A DNA stretch of 64,000 bases from Flavobacteriales bacterium (GTDB lineage Bacteria > Bacteroidota > Bacteroidia > UBA10329). The notes below the pieces were generated by a model. The model saw only the letters and a program-made list of their open reading frames with translations. It was not told the origin of the DNA and did no database searches. Positions 17,676-27,968 of the stretch are shown one piece after another (within the stretch, counting starts at the first letter, position 1; every line of letters begins with the position of its first letter). Made by a program: the position numbers and the translations under genes. Location: the NCBI GenBank assembly GCA_021741075.1, contig JAIOYO010000009.1, positions 1 through 64,000 on the forward strand. The letters are read 5' to 3'.

Positions 17676-20492
17676 ATGCCAAAAGATACTTCGATTAAGC
17701 ACATCCTAATTATTGGTTCTGGTCCAATTGTTATTGGCCAAGCCTGTGAGTTTGATTATTCGGGTTCTCAAGCATCGAAATCGTTACGAGAGGAAGGAAT
17801 TGAAGTTACACTCATCAATTCTAATCCAGCAACTATCATGACCGATCCGGTCACGGCAGATAATGTTTATCTCAAACCGCTGGAACCCAAAAGCATCATT
17901 GAAATTCTAGAAGCGCATGATATCGATTGCGTACTTCCATCGATGGGCGGTCAAACGGCCTTGAACCTCGCCATGAAATGCAAGGAGATGGGCATTTGGG
18001 CGAAGTACAACGTGAGAATGATTGGGGTTGATGTGGAAGCAATTGAAGTGACCGAAGACCGTGAAAAGTTCCGAAAGCTGATGGGTAAAATTGGTATTCC
18101 GATGGCACCACAGGCAACGGCAAAATCATTTTTGGAGGGGAAAGAAGTAGCACAAAAATTCGGTTTTCCACTTTGCATTCGCTCGTCCTACACCTTAGGT
18201 GGGGCAGGGGCAGCAGTTGTTTATGAGCAATCAGAATTTGACAAACTGCTAAATCGAGGCCTTCATTTATCACCTATTAAAGAGGTGATGATTGATAAGG
18301 CGCTTTTGGGCTGGAAGGAGTTTGAGTTGGAATTGCTACGCGATAAGAACGACAACGTCATTATCATCTGTTCCATCGAGAATTTCGACCCGATGGGAAT
18401 TCATACAGGAGATTCCATCACCGTTGCGCCAGCAATGACATTGAGTGACAAAACCTATCAGCGAATGCGTGATATGGCCATTCACATGATGCGTTCCATC
18501 GGAAATTTTGCTGGCGGTTGTAACGTTCAATTTGCAGTAAGCGATGATGAAAACGAAGACATCATTGCCATTGAGATTAATCCTCGTGTGAGCCGTTCTT
18601 CGGCTTTAGCATCAAAAGCAACAGGTTATCCAATTGCAAAGATTGCAGCCAAGTTGGCCATCGGTTACAACCTAGATGAACTTCAAAATCATATTACAAA
18701 AACCACTTCTGCTTACTTCGAGCCTACTTTGGATTACGTAATTGTCAAAATTCCGCGTTGGAACTTCGATAAATTCAAAGGTTCAGATAGAAGACTTGGC
18801 CTGCAAATGAAGTCCGTAGGTGAAGTGATGGGAATTGGGCGGACATTTCAAGAAGCATTGCAGAAAGCTTGTCAGTCGCTCGAAATTAAGAGAAACGGAC
18901 TTGGCGCTGATGGCAAGGAGCTCAAAAATCAAGATCAAATTCTTGACAGCTTGAAAAATGCAAGCTGGAATCGACTTTTCCATATTTATGACGCCTACAA
19001 AATGGGCATCCCAACTAAAACAATTCAGAAGATCACGCGCATCGACCCTTGGTTCTTGGAGCAGATTCATGAATTGATAGAATTGGAAAATAAAATCCAA
19101 ACCTTTAAACTGGAAGACCTTCCAAAGTCTTTGCTGTACGAAGCAAAGCAAAAGGGATACGCAGACAGGCAGATTGCTCACTTGCTAAATTGTTGGGAAA
19201 GTGAGGTTTTTAAGAAGCGTCAGGATTTCAATATCCAACGGGTTTACAAATTGGTCGATACTTGCGCGGCAGAATTCCCAGCACAAACTCCTTATTATTA
19301 TTCAACCTTCGAGGAGCGCAACGAAAGCGTTGTGACCGATAAAAAGAAAATCGTTGTTCTCGGTTCAGGTCCAAACAGAATTGGGCAAGGAATTGAGTTC
19401 GATTACTGCTGCGTTCATGGAGTTTTAGCAGCTAAAGAATGTGGTTATGAAACCATTATGATCAATTGCAATCCTGAAACAGTTTCTACGGATTTTGATG
19501 TGGCCGATAAACTCTATTTCGAACCCGTTTTCTGGGAGCACATCTACGACATTATTCTTCACGAAAAGCCAGAAGGAGTTATCGTTCAACTTGGTGGACA
19601 AACTGCTTTGAAATTGGCAGAAAAGCTCGAGCGCCACGGAATCAAAATCATCGGCACAGATTTTAAATCACTCGATTTGGCAGAAGACAGAGGACGATTC
19701 TCCACACTTTTGGCAGAAAACAACATTCCATACCCAAAATTTGGAGTGGCTGAAGATGCCGATAAGGCCTTGCAATTGTGCAAAGAGCTTGGTTTTCCAT
19801 TACTGGTTCGTCCGTCCTATGTTCTTGGAGGACAGAGTATGAAGATTGTAATAAACGAGCAAGAACTTGAAAATCACGTGGTCAATCTTCTAAAAGACAT
19901 TCCTGGGAACAGGATTCTTCTCGACCATTTCCTAGAAGGTGCAATTGAAGCCGAAGCAGACGCCATTTGCGATGGCGAAGACGTTCAGATTCTCGGAATC
20001 ATGGAGCACATCGAACCGGCTGGAATTCACTCTGGAGATAGTTACGCGCTGCTTCCATCTTTCGATTTGAGCGAAAATGTTTTAGAGCAAATTGATCGAC
20101 ACACGAGAACAATTGCAATGAAATTGAATACAATCGGTTTGATTAATATTCAGTTTGCAGTGAAAGATGAAGTGGTCTATATAATTGAGGCAAATCCACG
20201 AGCATCCCGAACGGTTCCGTTCATAGCGAAAGCATACCGCGAGCCCTATGTCAATTACGCAACTAAGGTGATGATGCGTGAGAAAAAGTTAAAAGACTTT
20301 AAATTCAATCCTTACAAAAAGGGCTACGCGATTAAGATTCCTGTGTTCTCATTTGACAAGTTTCCCGATGTAAACAAGGAATTAGGACCAGAAATGAAAT
20401 CAACTGGCGAGGCAATTCGTTTCATTGACGACCTGAATGACGATTTCTTCCGTGAGATTTATTCGGAGCGTAACCTATACCTTAGCCGTTAA
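17676..20492 (+). CDS. carB: Carbamoyl-phosphate synthase large subunit, without MGS domain
   Basis: Uses ammonia from CarA, bicarbonate and two ATP to make carbamoyl phosphate for arginine and pyrimidines. Two homologous ATP-grasp halves are visible, each opening with GSGP(I/N)xIGQ-x-EFDY (near residues 13 and about 562), and each with the FPLxxRxSYxLGG loop. At 938 residues it stops where E. coli CarB (1073) would enter the methylglyoxal-synthase-like allosteric domain, so UMP/ornithine/IMP regulation of that kind should be absent. The reading frame ends cleanly with a normal stop; Bacteroidota orthologues of similar length are remembered, so this is not a truncation artefact. carA is not adjacent. 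Confidence 0.95.
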   Translation: MPKDTSIKHILIIGSGPIVIGQACEFDYSGSQASKSLREEGIEVTLINSNPATIMTDPVTADNVYLKPLEPKSIIEILEAHDIDCVLPSMGGQTALNLAMKCKEMGIWAKYNVRMIGVDVEAIEVTEDREKFRKLMGKIGIPMAPQATAKSFLEGKEVAQKFGFPLCIRSSYTLGGAGAAVVYEQSEFDKLLNRGLHLSPIKEVMIDKALLGWKEFELELLRDKNDNVIIICSIENFDPMGIHTGDSITVAPAMTLSDKTYQRMRDMAIHMMRSIGNFAGGCNVQFAVSDDENEDIIAIEINPRVSRSSALASKATGYPIAKIAAKLAIGYNLDELQNHITKTTSAYFEPTLDYVIVKIPRWNFDKFKGSDRRLGLQMKSVGEVMGIGRTFQEALQKACQSLEIKRNGLGADGKELKNQDQILDSLKNASWNRLFHIYDAYKMGIPTKTIQKITRIDPWFLEQIHELIELENKIQTFKLEDLPKSLLYEAKQKGYADRQIAHLLNCWESEVFKKRQDFNIQRVYKLVDTCAAEFPAQTPYYYSTFEERNESVVTDKKKIVVLGSGPNRIGQGIEFDYCCVHGVLAAKECGYETIMINCNPETVSTDFDVADKLYFEPVFWEHIYDIILHEKPEGVIVQLGGQTALKLAEKLERHGIKIIGTDFKSLDLAEDRGRFSTLLAENNIPYPKFGVAEDADKALQLCKELGFPLLVRPSYVLGGQSMKIVINEQELENHVVNLLKDIPGNRILLDHFLEGAIEAEADAICDGEDVQILGIMEHIEPAGIHSGDSYALLPSFDLSENVLEQIDRHTRTIAMKLNTIGLINIQFAVKDEVVYIIEANPRASRTVPFIAKAYREPYVNYATKVMMREKKLKDFKFNPYKKGYAIKIPVFSFDKFPDVNKELGPEMKSTGEAIRFIDDLNDDFFREIYSERNLYLSR

Positions 20493-20507
20493 TCTCGTTC
20501 TAAACGC

Positions 20508-20789
20508 ATGACTGGGGTATTCAAAACCATACTTATTCTCGTAGTTATCTACTACGCGTGGAAATTACTTTTCAGACTTTTCTTTCCGGTAATGGTCAAA
20601 AAAGTGGTGAATAAAGCGCAACAGAATATGGAAGACAGAATGCGTCAAGCTTACGAACAACAGCAGGGAGGTTCTTATGCCAATCATGAAGGAGACGTCA
20701 TTATTCAGAAAGGGGCCGAACGGAAAAAGACCGGCAGTATTTCCGATTCAGACGGTGAATATGTCGAGTTTGAGGAAATCAAAGAATAG
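20508..20789 (+). CDS. DUF4834 family small membrane protein
   Basis: A 93-residue protein with one N-terminal hydrophobic helix (FKTILILVVIYYAWKLLFRLFF), a charged helical stretch (NKAQQNMEDRMRQAYEQQQ) and a C-terminal tail containing GDVIIQKG and GEYVEFEEIKE. This is the plan of the DUF4834 family of Bacteroidota, whose function is unknown. It lies 15 bp after carB and 41 bp before the YfhO-like gene, so is probably in one transcript with both. Confidence 0.75.
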   Translation: MTGVFKTILILVVIYYAWKLLFRLFFPVMVKKVVNKAQQNMEDRMRQAYEQQQGGSYANHEGDVIIQKGAERKKTGSISDSDGEYVEFEEIKE

Positions 20790-20830
20790 AAGCATTTCGA
20801 TGGCTTCAAATCAAAATTTAGTTCAACATC

Positions 20831-23254
20831 ATGGATAAACTGAAAAAATTGCTTCCGCATTTTGTGGTCTTGTTGGCGTTCGCTGGAATTTCCTTGGCAT
20901 ATATGAGCCCACTCTTGCAGGGCAAGGAACTTTTCCAATCTGATATTGTCAACTTCCTTGGAATGAGTAAAGAGATTGTTGATTTTCGAGAAGACACAGG
21001 CGAAGAAGCACTTTGGACAAACTCCATGTTTGGCGGAATGCCCGCCTATCAGATTTCGGTTTTGTATCCAAATAATTGGAGTCAGAAGATTCTAAAAATC
21101 ATCAATTTCGGTATTCCACGACCTGCCAATTACATCTTTTTGATGCTGGCAGGAGCTTATTTCATGTTCCTGATGATGGGCGTTGGATGGCGCTACGCAC
21201 TAATTGGTTCGGTCGGTTTTGCCTTTGCCAGTTATTCGGTCATTATTCTGGAAGCGGGGCACAATTCCAAGGCGCACGCCATGGTATTTATGGCACCCGT
21301 TATCGGTTCTATTCTTCTTACTTATCGAGGTCGATATCTGTTGGGCGCAGCTTTGCTCGCGTTTTTTCTATCGCTTGAAATAGCCACAAATCACCTTCAA
21401 ATAACCTATTATTTGCTGCTAATAGTTCTCATTTTGGGTGCGGTAAAATTGGTTGATGCTACCAAAGCTGGTGAATTGCCAAACTTTCTAAAAGCCACTT
21501 TTATCATGGTAATAGCCGCCTTGATTGCGGTTGGTCCAAACATTTCAGCACTTTGGACTACGGCAGATTATGGTGCGGAAACCATGCGCGGCAAATCAGA
21601 ATTATCATCTCAACAGGAAAGCTCGGGATTGGATAAAGAATATGCCATGCGTTGGAGCTACGGAGTAGGAGAGACCTTCACCCTGCTCATTCCAAATTTT
21701 ATGGGTGGTTCTTCCCAAGGAAGTTTGGACGAAAAGTCGAATGCTTATGAAACGATGGTTGACAAAGGCATTCCGAAAAATCAGGCAAAAGGAATCATTG
21801 CCAATCTGCCACTTTATTGGGGAACACAGCCGTTTACATCAGGCCCAGTTTACCTAGGAGCAGCCATTTGTTTCCTTGCCATGTTGGGTTTTCTAGTGAT
21901 TAAAACGAGCAATCGCTGGTGGCTTTTAGCTGCTTTTATTCTGTCCATCATGCTTTCGTGGGGACACAATTTTGCGGTATTCTCCGATTTCTTCTTCTAT
22001 TATGTTCCTGGCTACAATAAGTTCAGGGCGGTTTCAATGACCTTGGTTATTGCGCAGTTGATTTTACCGATTGCTGCAGTTCTTGGCTTGAAGGATTTCT
22101 TGGAAATGACCGACAAGAAGGCAATGAACCAAAAACTGCTTATCGCCACGGGTGTAGTTGGCGGCATTTGCCTCTTCTTTATGGGCGCAGCAGGTGCTTT
22201 CTTCGATTTTTCGTCTGTAAATGATGCGCAATTGGCTCAGGCGGGTTTCCCCGATTGGTTGGTGGCAGCATTGCTTGATGATCGAGAATCATTGCTACAG
22301 ATGGACGCCATGCGTTCACTGTTCATCATATTACTTACGGCTGCGCTACTGGAAATGAGTGTTTTGGGAAAACTCCAGTCCAAGGTTGCATTACTTTTAA
22401 TTGGCGCGATTACCCTTTTTGATCTCGTTCAGGTGGATAAGCGTTATTTGGATAACGATGATTTTGTTAGCGCTAAGAAGAACAAAAGCGCGATTTCTCC
22501 AACGGCAGCAGATCAGCAGATTCTTCAAGATCCAGACCCGAATTTCAGGGTGGTGAACTTGGCTGCAAATACATTTAACGATTCTAAAACTTCTTACTAT
22601 CACAAATCGATAGGTGGTTATCACGGAGCTAAACTGAAGCGTTATCAGGAGTTGATTGATTCATGCATCAGCAAGACCAATTTGGCTGTGCTTAACATGT
22701 TGAATACCAAATATTTCATCACTCCTAATCAAGAAGGTCAACCTACGGTGAGACGAAATCCGTTGGCATTGGGCAACGCTTGGTTTGTGGATGAAATTAA
22801 GATGGTTGAGAATGCCGATCAGGAATTGGCATCGCTTTCTGAGGACAATTTCAATCCTGCGAAATTGGCAGTGATTGACAAACGTTTTACAGATGAATTG
22901 AACGGATTTCAGCCTTCATTTGATAGCATTGCCGGCATCTATTTCTTGGAGTACAAGCCGAATTACTTGAAATACGAAACTGAGGCTGCTACAGAGCAAT
23001 TGGCCGTTTTTTCCGAAATCTACTTTGCCAATGGCTGGAATGCGTATGTTGATGGGGAATTGCAACCACATTGGCGTGCAAACTATGTCCTCCGTAGCAT
23101 GCGCATTCCTGCTGGAAATCACGAAGTGGAGTTCAAATTTGAGCCGCAAGTCTATTATACAGGAGAGAAAATGTCGTTGGCAGGTTCTATTTTGCTGGTT
23201 CTATTTGTGATTGGTGGAGTGGTTGCAGATGCGCGTTCAACTAAAGCCGCGTAG
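20831..23254 (+). CDS. YfhO-like multi-pass membrane protein
   Basis: An 807-residue protein with about 12-13 hydrophobic helices spread over the first ~530 residues and a C-terminal soluble region (about 540-770), then one last helix (SLAGSILLVLFVIGGVV). The family landmarks are the N-terminal SPLLQGKELFQSDI, the loop NSMFGGMPAYQI, and the C-terminal YFANGWNAYVDGELQPHWRANYVLRS-type region (split here by position only). YfhO proteins are GT-C-like; the B. subtilis member takes part in glycosylation of lipoteichoic acid. It heads the first glycan module and is followed after 2 bp by a glycosyltransferase. Confidence 0.82.
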   Translation: MDKLKKLLPHFVVLLAFAGISLAYMSPLLQGKELFQSDIVNFLGMSKEIVDFREDTGEEALWTNSMFGGMPAYQISVLYPNNWSQKILKIINFGIPRPANYIFLMLAGAYFMFLMMGVGWRYALIGSVGFAFASYSVIILEAGHNSKAHAMVFMAPVIGSILLTYRGRYLLGAALLAFFLSLEIATNHLQITYYLLLIVLILGAVKLVDATKAGELPNFLKATFIMVIAALIAVGPNISALWTTADYGAETMRGKSELSSQQESSGLDKEYAMRWSYGVGETFTLLIPNFMGGSSQGSLDEKSNAYETMVDKGIPKNQAKGIIANLPLYWGTQPFTSGPVYLGAAICFLAMLGFLVIKTSNRWWLLAAFILSIMLSWGHNFAVFSDFFFYYVPGYNKFRAVSMTLVIAQLILPIAAVLGLKDFLEMTDKKAMNQKLLIATGVVGGICLFFMGAAGAFFDFSSVNDAQLAQAGFPDWLVAALLDDRESLLQMDAMRSLFIILLTAALLEMSVLGKLQSKVALLLIGAITLFDLVQVDKRYLDNDDFVSAKKNKSAISPTAADQQILQDPDPNFRVVNLAANTFNDSKTSYYHKSIGGYHGAKLKRYQELIDSCISKTNLAVLNMLNTKYFITPNQEGQPTVRRNPLALGNAWFVDEIKMVENADQELASLSEDNFNPAKLAVIDKRFTDELNGFQPSFDSIAGIYFLEYKPNYLKYETEAATEQLAVFSEIYFANGWNAYVDGELQPHWRANYVLRSMRIPAGNHEVEFKFEPQVYYTGEKMSLAGSILLVLFVIGGVVADARSTKAA

Positions 23255-23256
23255 AC

Positions 23257-24534
23257 TTGAAAAAGGTTCTCATCATCACGTACTACTGGCCGCCAAGTGG
23301 TGGAGCAGGAGTACAGCGATGGTTGAAATTTGCGAAGTATCTTCCCGAATTTGGGTATGAGGTTCATGTTCTCACTGTAAGACCAGACCGTGCAACTTAC
23401 CCGCAGCGGGATGAATCCCTTCAGACACAAGTCCCCAAAAATGTAACGGTTCATTGCACAAATGCAACCAATCCGTTTGCCATCTATTCGGTTTTCGGTA
23501 AAGGCGCGCCATCCAGCGGTTTTGCAAATGATGATGTTTCTGGAATCAAAGGGTTAATCAAAAAACTGGCTCGGTTTGTCCGAGGCAACGTTTTTATTCC
23601 CGATCCTCGCAAAGGCTGGAACCGTTTTGCCATTGAAAAGGCGAATGAGCTGATTGATACGTTAGCCATAGAAACGGTAATTACCACATCTCCACCGCAT
23701 TCTACCCAACTGATTGGTTTGGAGTTAAAGAAAAGAAAGAACATTCGTTGGATTGCAGATATGCGCGATCCGTGGACAAAGATTTACTACGTTTCTGAGT
23801 TACTGCAGACTAAATGGGCACAAAAAAAGAATGGGTCTTTAGAACGTCAAGTCTTGGAAAATGCGGATAAAATTGTGACAGTTAGTGGCAATTTAGCAGA
23901 CGAATTTTGTGAACTCGCCCCAAGATTGAAAAGAGAAAATGTCAAAGTCATTCCAAACGGTTTTGATGAAGATGATTTTCACCTCAATTTTTCTTTGGAA
24001 AGACAATTTACCATTGGATACATGGGTACGATTACGGAGCAATACGACATCAGTTCGCTCTTAAAAGCAATTGGTTCTGGCAATTTAGACGCTGGGTTCC
24101 GATTCATTGGTGATGTTCAGGCTGGTATGAGAAATCGTCTTGGTGAAGTTGCTTCCAGATGCGAATTTACTGGATATCTCAATCACGATAAGGCGATTGA
24201 GAAAGCCGCTTCGTGTAGCATTTTGCTGCTCGTTATTCCTAAAGTGGAAGCCAATAAGGGAATTCTTACAGGGAAAATATTTGAGTATCTCGCCTTGAAA
24301 AGACCGATTCTGGCTATCGGTCCAGTAGATGGAGATGCTGCTCGAATTCTAAACGAAACAGGTGCTGGAAAAATGTTTGATTATGCGGATGTGCATGGAA
24401 TTTCCAAGTTTTTACGGGAAAGAGTTCGTCAGTTTCAAGCTGGAGAACAGCATTCTGAGGCTTTAGGAATACACAAGTATTCGCGTAAGGGATTGACTGA
24501 CCAACTTGTGCAGATATTAGAAAAGAGCGTTTAA
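23257..24534 (+). CDS. Family 4-like glycosyltransferase
   Basis: A GT-B fold transferase of 425 residues: the N-terminal domain begins KKVLIITYYWPPSGGAGVQR, a form common in Bacteroidota, and the C-terminal donor domain includes KVIPNGFDEDDF, TIGYMGTITEQYDI and GKIFEYLALKRPILAIGP. The start is a TTG at 23257, two bases after the YfhO stop; no ATG precedes the conserved first strand. Donor sugar and acceptor are unknown. Probably co-transcribed with the YfhO-like gene and the flippase. Confidence 0.85.
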   Translation: MKKVLIITYYWPPSGGAGVQRWLKFAKYLPEFGYEVHVLTVRPDRATYPQRDESLQTQVPKNVTVHCTNATNPFAIYSVFGKGAPSSGFANDDVSGIKGLIKKLARFVRGNVFIPDPRKGWNRFAIEKANELIDTLAIETVITTSPPHSTQLIGLELKKRKNIRWIADMRDPWTKIYYVSELLQTKWAQKKNGSLERQVLENADKIVTVSGNLADEFCELAPRLKRENVKVIPNGFDEDDFHLNFSLERQFTIGYMGTITEQYDISSLLKAIGSGNLDAGFRFIGDVQAGMRNRLGEVASRCEFTGYLNHDKAIEKAASCSILLLVIPKVEANKGILTGKIFEYLALKRPILAIGPVDGDAARILNETGAGKMFDYADVHGISKFLRERVRQFQAGEQHSEALGIHKYSRKGLTDQLVQILEKSV

Positions 24535-24592
24535 CTCTTTTTGGAAAATGTGTTTCAATTAGCATTCTTGAATTGCGTCCTTTGACCAACCG

Positions 24593-26086
24593 ATGGGGAT
24601 AATTCGCAAACAGAGTATTCAAACTTCGCTTCTCTCGTATTTGGGAGTAGGTCTAGGATACATTAATGTAGTCCTTCTTTTTCCGAAGTTCTTCGCTCCG
24701 GAGGAGTTTGGATTGACGCGTGTTCTGATTGCTGTGATTGGAATTTCAGCACAGGTTGCGCTATTCGGACTCACAAACGCCATCATCAAGTTTTTCCCCA
24801 AATTCAGAGAAGGAGATGAAGAAAATCATCATGGGTTTCTCGGTCTAAATCTGTTGTGGGGAATTGCTGGTGTTTTTGTGGTGGGAGCCGTGCTCTTTTT
24901 CGCTCAATCTTGGATTGTTGAGTACAAGAAAGGCACGTCAGACTTGTTTGTCGATTATTACGTTCTTCTCTTCCCATTTCTATTGTTTGAGGTGCTCAAT
25001 CAATTGCTTTCGAGCTATACCAGAGCACTGTATCATTCGGTTATTAACGTGTTTTTCAGAGAGGTTTTTCTTCGGTTTACCACCACTACACTCATTCTCC
25101 TGTTTTACTTTGATTGGCTCGATATAGGTCAATTTATGTGGCTGTTCGTATTGCAACAAGGACTAATAGCTCTTGGAATGCTGATTTATTTGAAAGCGAT
25201 TGGTCATTTCAATCTGAAAATTGACCGTCCGTTTTTAACGCGCGAATTGAGAGCTGAGATTTTCCATTATCGCACATTTACAATGCTTACGAATGTGAGC
25301 GCCATCATGCTGGTTTCTGTAGATGTGGTCATGATTAGCTACATGATGGGACTAGATAATACGGCTTTTTACACCGTAGCTTATTACATCATGGCACTCA
25401 TCAATATCCCACGAAACGCAATTAATAATGTCTCACTTTCGGTAGTTTCAGACGCTTGGAAGAGAGAAGATCGTGCAGCTATTCAAACCGTATATGCAAA
25501 AACATCTATTAATCAGTTGCTGATTGGTATTCTGATTTTTGCTGGAATTTGGGCCAATGAAGCCAACATCTTTCGCATGTTGCCAGCAGAATATGCAGAT
25601 GGTAAATGGGTGCTGTTTTTTGTCGGGGTTGGAAAGTTAATGGATGTTGGATTCGGAATTAATTCTGGAATCATTAGCACCTCTTCTGTTTTTCGTTTTG
25701 ATACGTATGCTAACGTTATTCTGCTAGTAGTAACTGTGGTTTTGAACCTGATTTTCATTCCTGCTTATGGCATTGCCGGTGCAGCGGCCGCAACTTCCAT
25801 TTCCTTAGCATCCTTCAATATTTCTAAATACATATTTCTAAAAATGAAATTTGGATTTGATCCGTTTAGTTGGAAATCTATGGTTACGATTCTGCTTGGA
25901 TTGATTGCTTACGCAGCAAGTCTGTTGTTGCCAGAACAGTCAAATTTCATCGTTGACATAATTCTAAGATCTAGCATAATCTTATTGGTCTATCTGCCGA
26001 TTTCGTTGGCTTTTAAACTATCTGAAGATGTCAATGCGTTTTTACTGGTTATTTGGCAGCAAATTCGCTCAGTAGATTCCAAATAA
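24593..26086 (+). CDS. Polysaccharide flippase-like protein (Wzx/MVF superfamily)
   Basis: A 497-residue protein with about 12-14 hydrophobic helices evenly spaced along its length, starting with GIIRKQSIQTSLLSYLGVGLGYINV, the typical opening of Bacteroidota Wzx-type oligosaccharide flippases. Short charged loops and GIAGAAAATSISLASFNISK near the C-terminus fit the MATE/MVF superfamily. It would flip a lipid-linked oligosaccharide across the inner membrane, in the same module as the glycosyltransferases and YfhO-like protein. Convergent with the next gene, 10 bp apart. Confidence 0.82.
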   Translation: MGIIRKQSIQTSLLSYLGVGLGYINVVLLFPKFFAPEEFGLTRVLIAVIGISAQVALFGLTNAIIKFFPKFREGDEENHHGFLGLNLLWGIAGVFVVGAVLFFAQSWIVEYKKGTSDLFVDYYVLLFPFLLFEVLNQLLSSYTRALYHSVINVFFREVFLRFTTTTLILLFYFDWLDIGQFMWLFVLQQGLIALGMLIYLKAIGHFNLKIDRPFLTRELRAEIFHYRTFTMLTNVSAIMLVSVDVVMISYMMGLDNTAFYTVAYYIMALINIPRNAINNVSLSVVSDAWKREDRAAIQTVYAKTSINQLLIGILIFAGIWANEANIFRMLPAEYADGKWVLFFVGVGKLMDVGFGINSGIISTSSVFRFDTYANVILLVVTVVLNLIFIPAYGIAGAAAATSISLASFNISKYIFLKMKFGFDPFSWKSMVTILLGLIAYAASLLLPEQSNFIVDIILRSSIILLVYLPISLAFKLSEDVNAFLLVIWQQIRSVDSK

Positions 26087-26096
26087 TGTGAAGAGC

Positions 26097-26834
26097 TCAG
26101 AGATTTCCCCAAAGAGCCATCACTCTCAACATACTTTTCCGAAAAATGATGCGCCACTGAGGGATGAGGTTTACGCGCGTAATTGTTTTCTTCGGCTGAA
26201 TTACAATTCGTTGGTAGTCACATTCATCGTTGAAAATAGAATGGGAATTCAGGCTTACAATCTGAAGGTCGTTACTGTAGATGCTATCGAGAATGAGGTC
26301 GGTCGAAAGCGATTGGTCAATAATTTGGAGTAATTCAGGCTCGTTTTTTCTCACATATTCCAAATAATCGTGATGAGGGATATTGATGAAAATTGTCCCG
26401 TTATCCTTCAAATGTGCTCTGAATATTTTAAAAAGTTGCTGATGTTGCTCAATTGGAATGTGTTCCAGAACATCAAGCATTACGATGTAATCGAACTTCT
26501 TTTCAACCTTAAAGTCGGTCATGTCCGAAACCACAAAACTGGCGTTGGCAGAACCTAATTCTTTGGTGGCAATACTAACGTTGGTTTTGCTGATATCAAC
26601 ACCCAAAACAGAACCTCCTTTTTTGACATAACCTAGCAGCAGCTTGGTAAAGGTTCCAATTCCACAGCCAATTTCTAGAATATCATGATTTCGCTTTAAT
26701 CCACTTTTCTTGATGTGATCAAAGAGGAGATAGTGCCGCAGGTTAAGCCCAGTTCGAACTTGCTTTTTAGCAAATTCATCATAAAAATCAGCAACGGCTG
26801 CGCTGTTTGGGTTCTCGGGAGAAGGCTGTGTCAT
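26097..26834 (-). CDS. Class I SAM-dependent methyltransferase
   Basis: A Rossmann-fold methyltransferase of 245 residues with motif I DILEIGCGIGTFTKLLL, the acidic motif II GSVLGVDISKTNV, and FDYIVMLDVLEHI in the motif IV region. It resembles UbiG/Methyltransf_11-type enzymes that modify small molecules or sugars. It lies with a glycosyltransferase on the same strand, 51 bp downstream of its start side, so a glycan-modifying role is plausible but unproven. Confidence 0.8.
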   Translation of the reverse strand: MTQPSPENPNSAAVADFYDEFAKKQVRTGLNLRHYLLFDHIKKSGLKRNHDILEIGCGIGTFTKLLLGYVKKGGSVLGVDISKTNVSIATKELGSANASFVVSDMTDFKVEKKFDYIVMLDVLEHIPIEQHQQLFKIFRAHLKDNGTIFINIPHHDYLEYVRKNEPELLQIIDQSLSTDLILDSIYSNDLQIVSLNSHSIFNDECDYQRIVIQPKKTITRVNLIPQWRIIFRKSMLRVMALWGNL

Positions 26835-26885
26835 TGAATGGCAAAGAAAGTGATACTTGTCTGAAAGCGCGAGCTAATTGATTGG

Positions 26886-27947
26886 TTATTCTTCTATGAG
26901 ATTGTAAAACGCTGATTTTCTTCGGCTCAAGGGAAATGAATCTGCAATTCGCGCTAAACTCGCTTTACTTTTCGCAGCAATTTGTTCTTCAGTAAGGGCT
27001 AAAACCTGTTGAAATTGGAGGTTAAGCAGGTCTGCATTTCTTCTTTCAACCACAAATCCTGTATCGTCAATGATAAAAGGAATAGAAGAAACTTTTGAAC
27101 CAATTGGAATGCAACCATAGCTCATTCCTTCGCAAAGTGCATTTGGAAATCCTTCGGATAAGGAAAGACAACAATAAAACTGATGTTCCCGATAAAGCGT
27201 GTCTAATTCATCTTTTCCAACAAATGGAACACAACGGAGATTTTGGATGGCGTCAAGCTGAAATTGGTCCATAATTTCGATTGAAATCCCCACGATGGTG
27301 AAGGAACATTCTGAATGAATTTTCGCCATTTCAATAAATAAATCAATCCCTTTAAGTTCGTAGTGCACACTTGTGTGGATTCTCGCTACGGTAATGAACG
27401 AATTTGATTTCTTGTTTGCCAAAGGGTTTCCTCTTGGAAGTTCATATCCATTGTAAACGATGCGAATAGGGGTGTTTACCTCAGGAAAGAAGCTTTTGTA
27501 GCCCTGTTTTTTGCGAATGGCTTCGAAATATGTGTACTCATATTCTATCAACTCCTCTGCTACCGGAAGAACCGTTGAGCATTGAGTGAGTGAATAACGA
27601 ATGGCCTTGCTGATAAGCGGTTTTCGAAGACTTCCGTAGTTGAATTCTGGGAATGAAACACAATCTGTTCCGCCAACTATAATCAGACATTTTCTTCGAA
27701 AAAGCTTCGAAAAAAACGCTGGGATTACCGACCAATAACCAGCAAACATTACAACGTAAACGGTTCTTCTATTGGTGGTAAATAGCAGTTTGAAAAACTG
27801 AGCTATGAGGATAAATGGAACAAGATATTTTCTGTCCCAAGCGTAGGTGTCTTCTGTAACCTGATATCGCTCTCTCAGAAACTCAATATCCTTACGAATA
27901 AACGTGGATGACGTGTGGTAAACGTATGTTACAGTTGGTTTGCCCAA
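26886..27947 (-). CDS. Family 4-like glycosyltransferase
   Basis: A GT-B fold protein (353 residues) whose donor domain shows SFITVARIHTSVHYELKGIDLF, CSFTIVGI, the E-x7-E-like EGFPNALCEGMSYGCIPIGS, and a late VVERRNADLL. The N-terminal domain has VVMFAGYWSVIPAFFSK and LIIVGGTD. The start appears to be a TTG (27947). The sugar is unknown. Upstream is the DUF2147 gene in the same direction. Confidence 0.82.
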   Translation of the reverse strand: MGKPTVTYVYHTSSTFIRKDIEFLRERYQVTEDTYAWDRKYLVPFILIAQFFKLLFTTNRRTVYVVMFAGYWSVIPAFFSKLFRRKCLIIVGGTDCVSFPEFNYGSLRKPLISKAIRYSLTQCSTVLPVAEELIEYEYTYFEAIRKKQGYKSFFPEVNTPIRIVYNGYELPRGNPLANKKSNSFITVARIHTSVHYELKGIDLFIEMAKIHSECSFTIVGISIEIMDQFQLDAIQNLRCVPFVGKDELDTLYREHQFYCCLSLSEGFPNALCEGMSYGCIPIGSKVSSIPFIIDDTGFVVERRNADLLNLQFQQVLALTEEQIAAKSKASLARIADSFPLSRRKSAFYNLIEE

Positions 27948-27968
27948 GAGGCGGATTCAAAACATTAT

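Noticed and set aside
17676..20492. carB as a 3'-truncated pseudogene
   Set aside because: Both ATP-grasp halves are complete and the stop fits the domain boundary; length is consistent with remembered Bacteroidota CarB.
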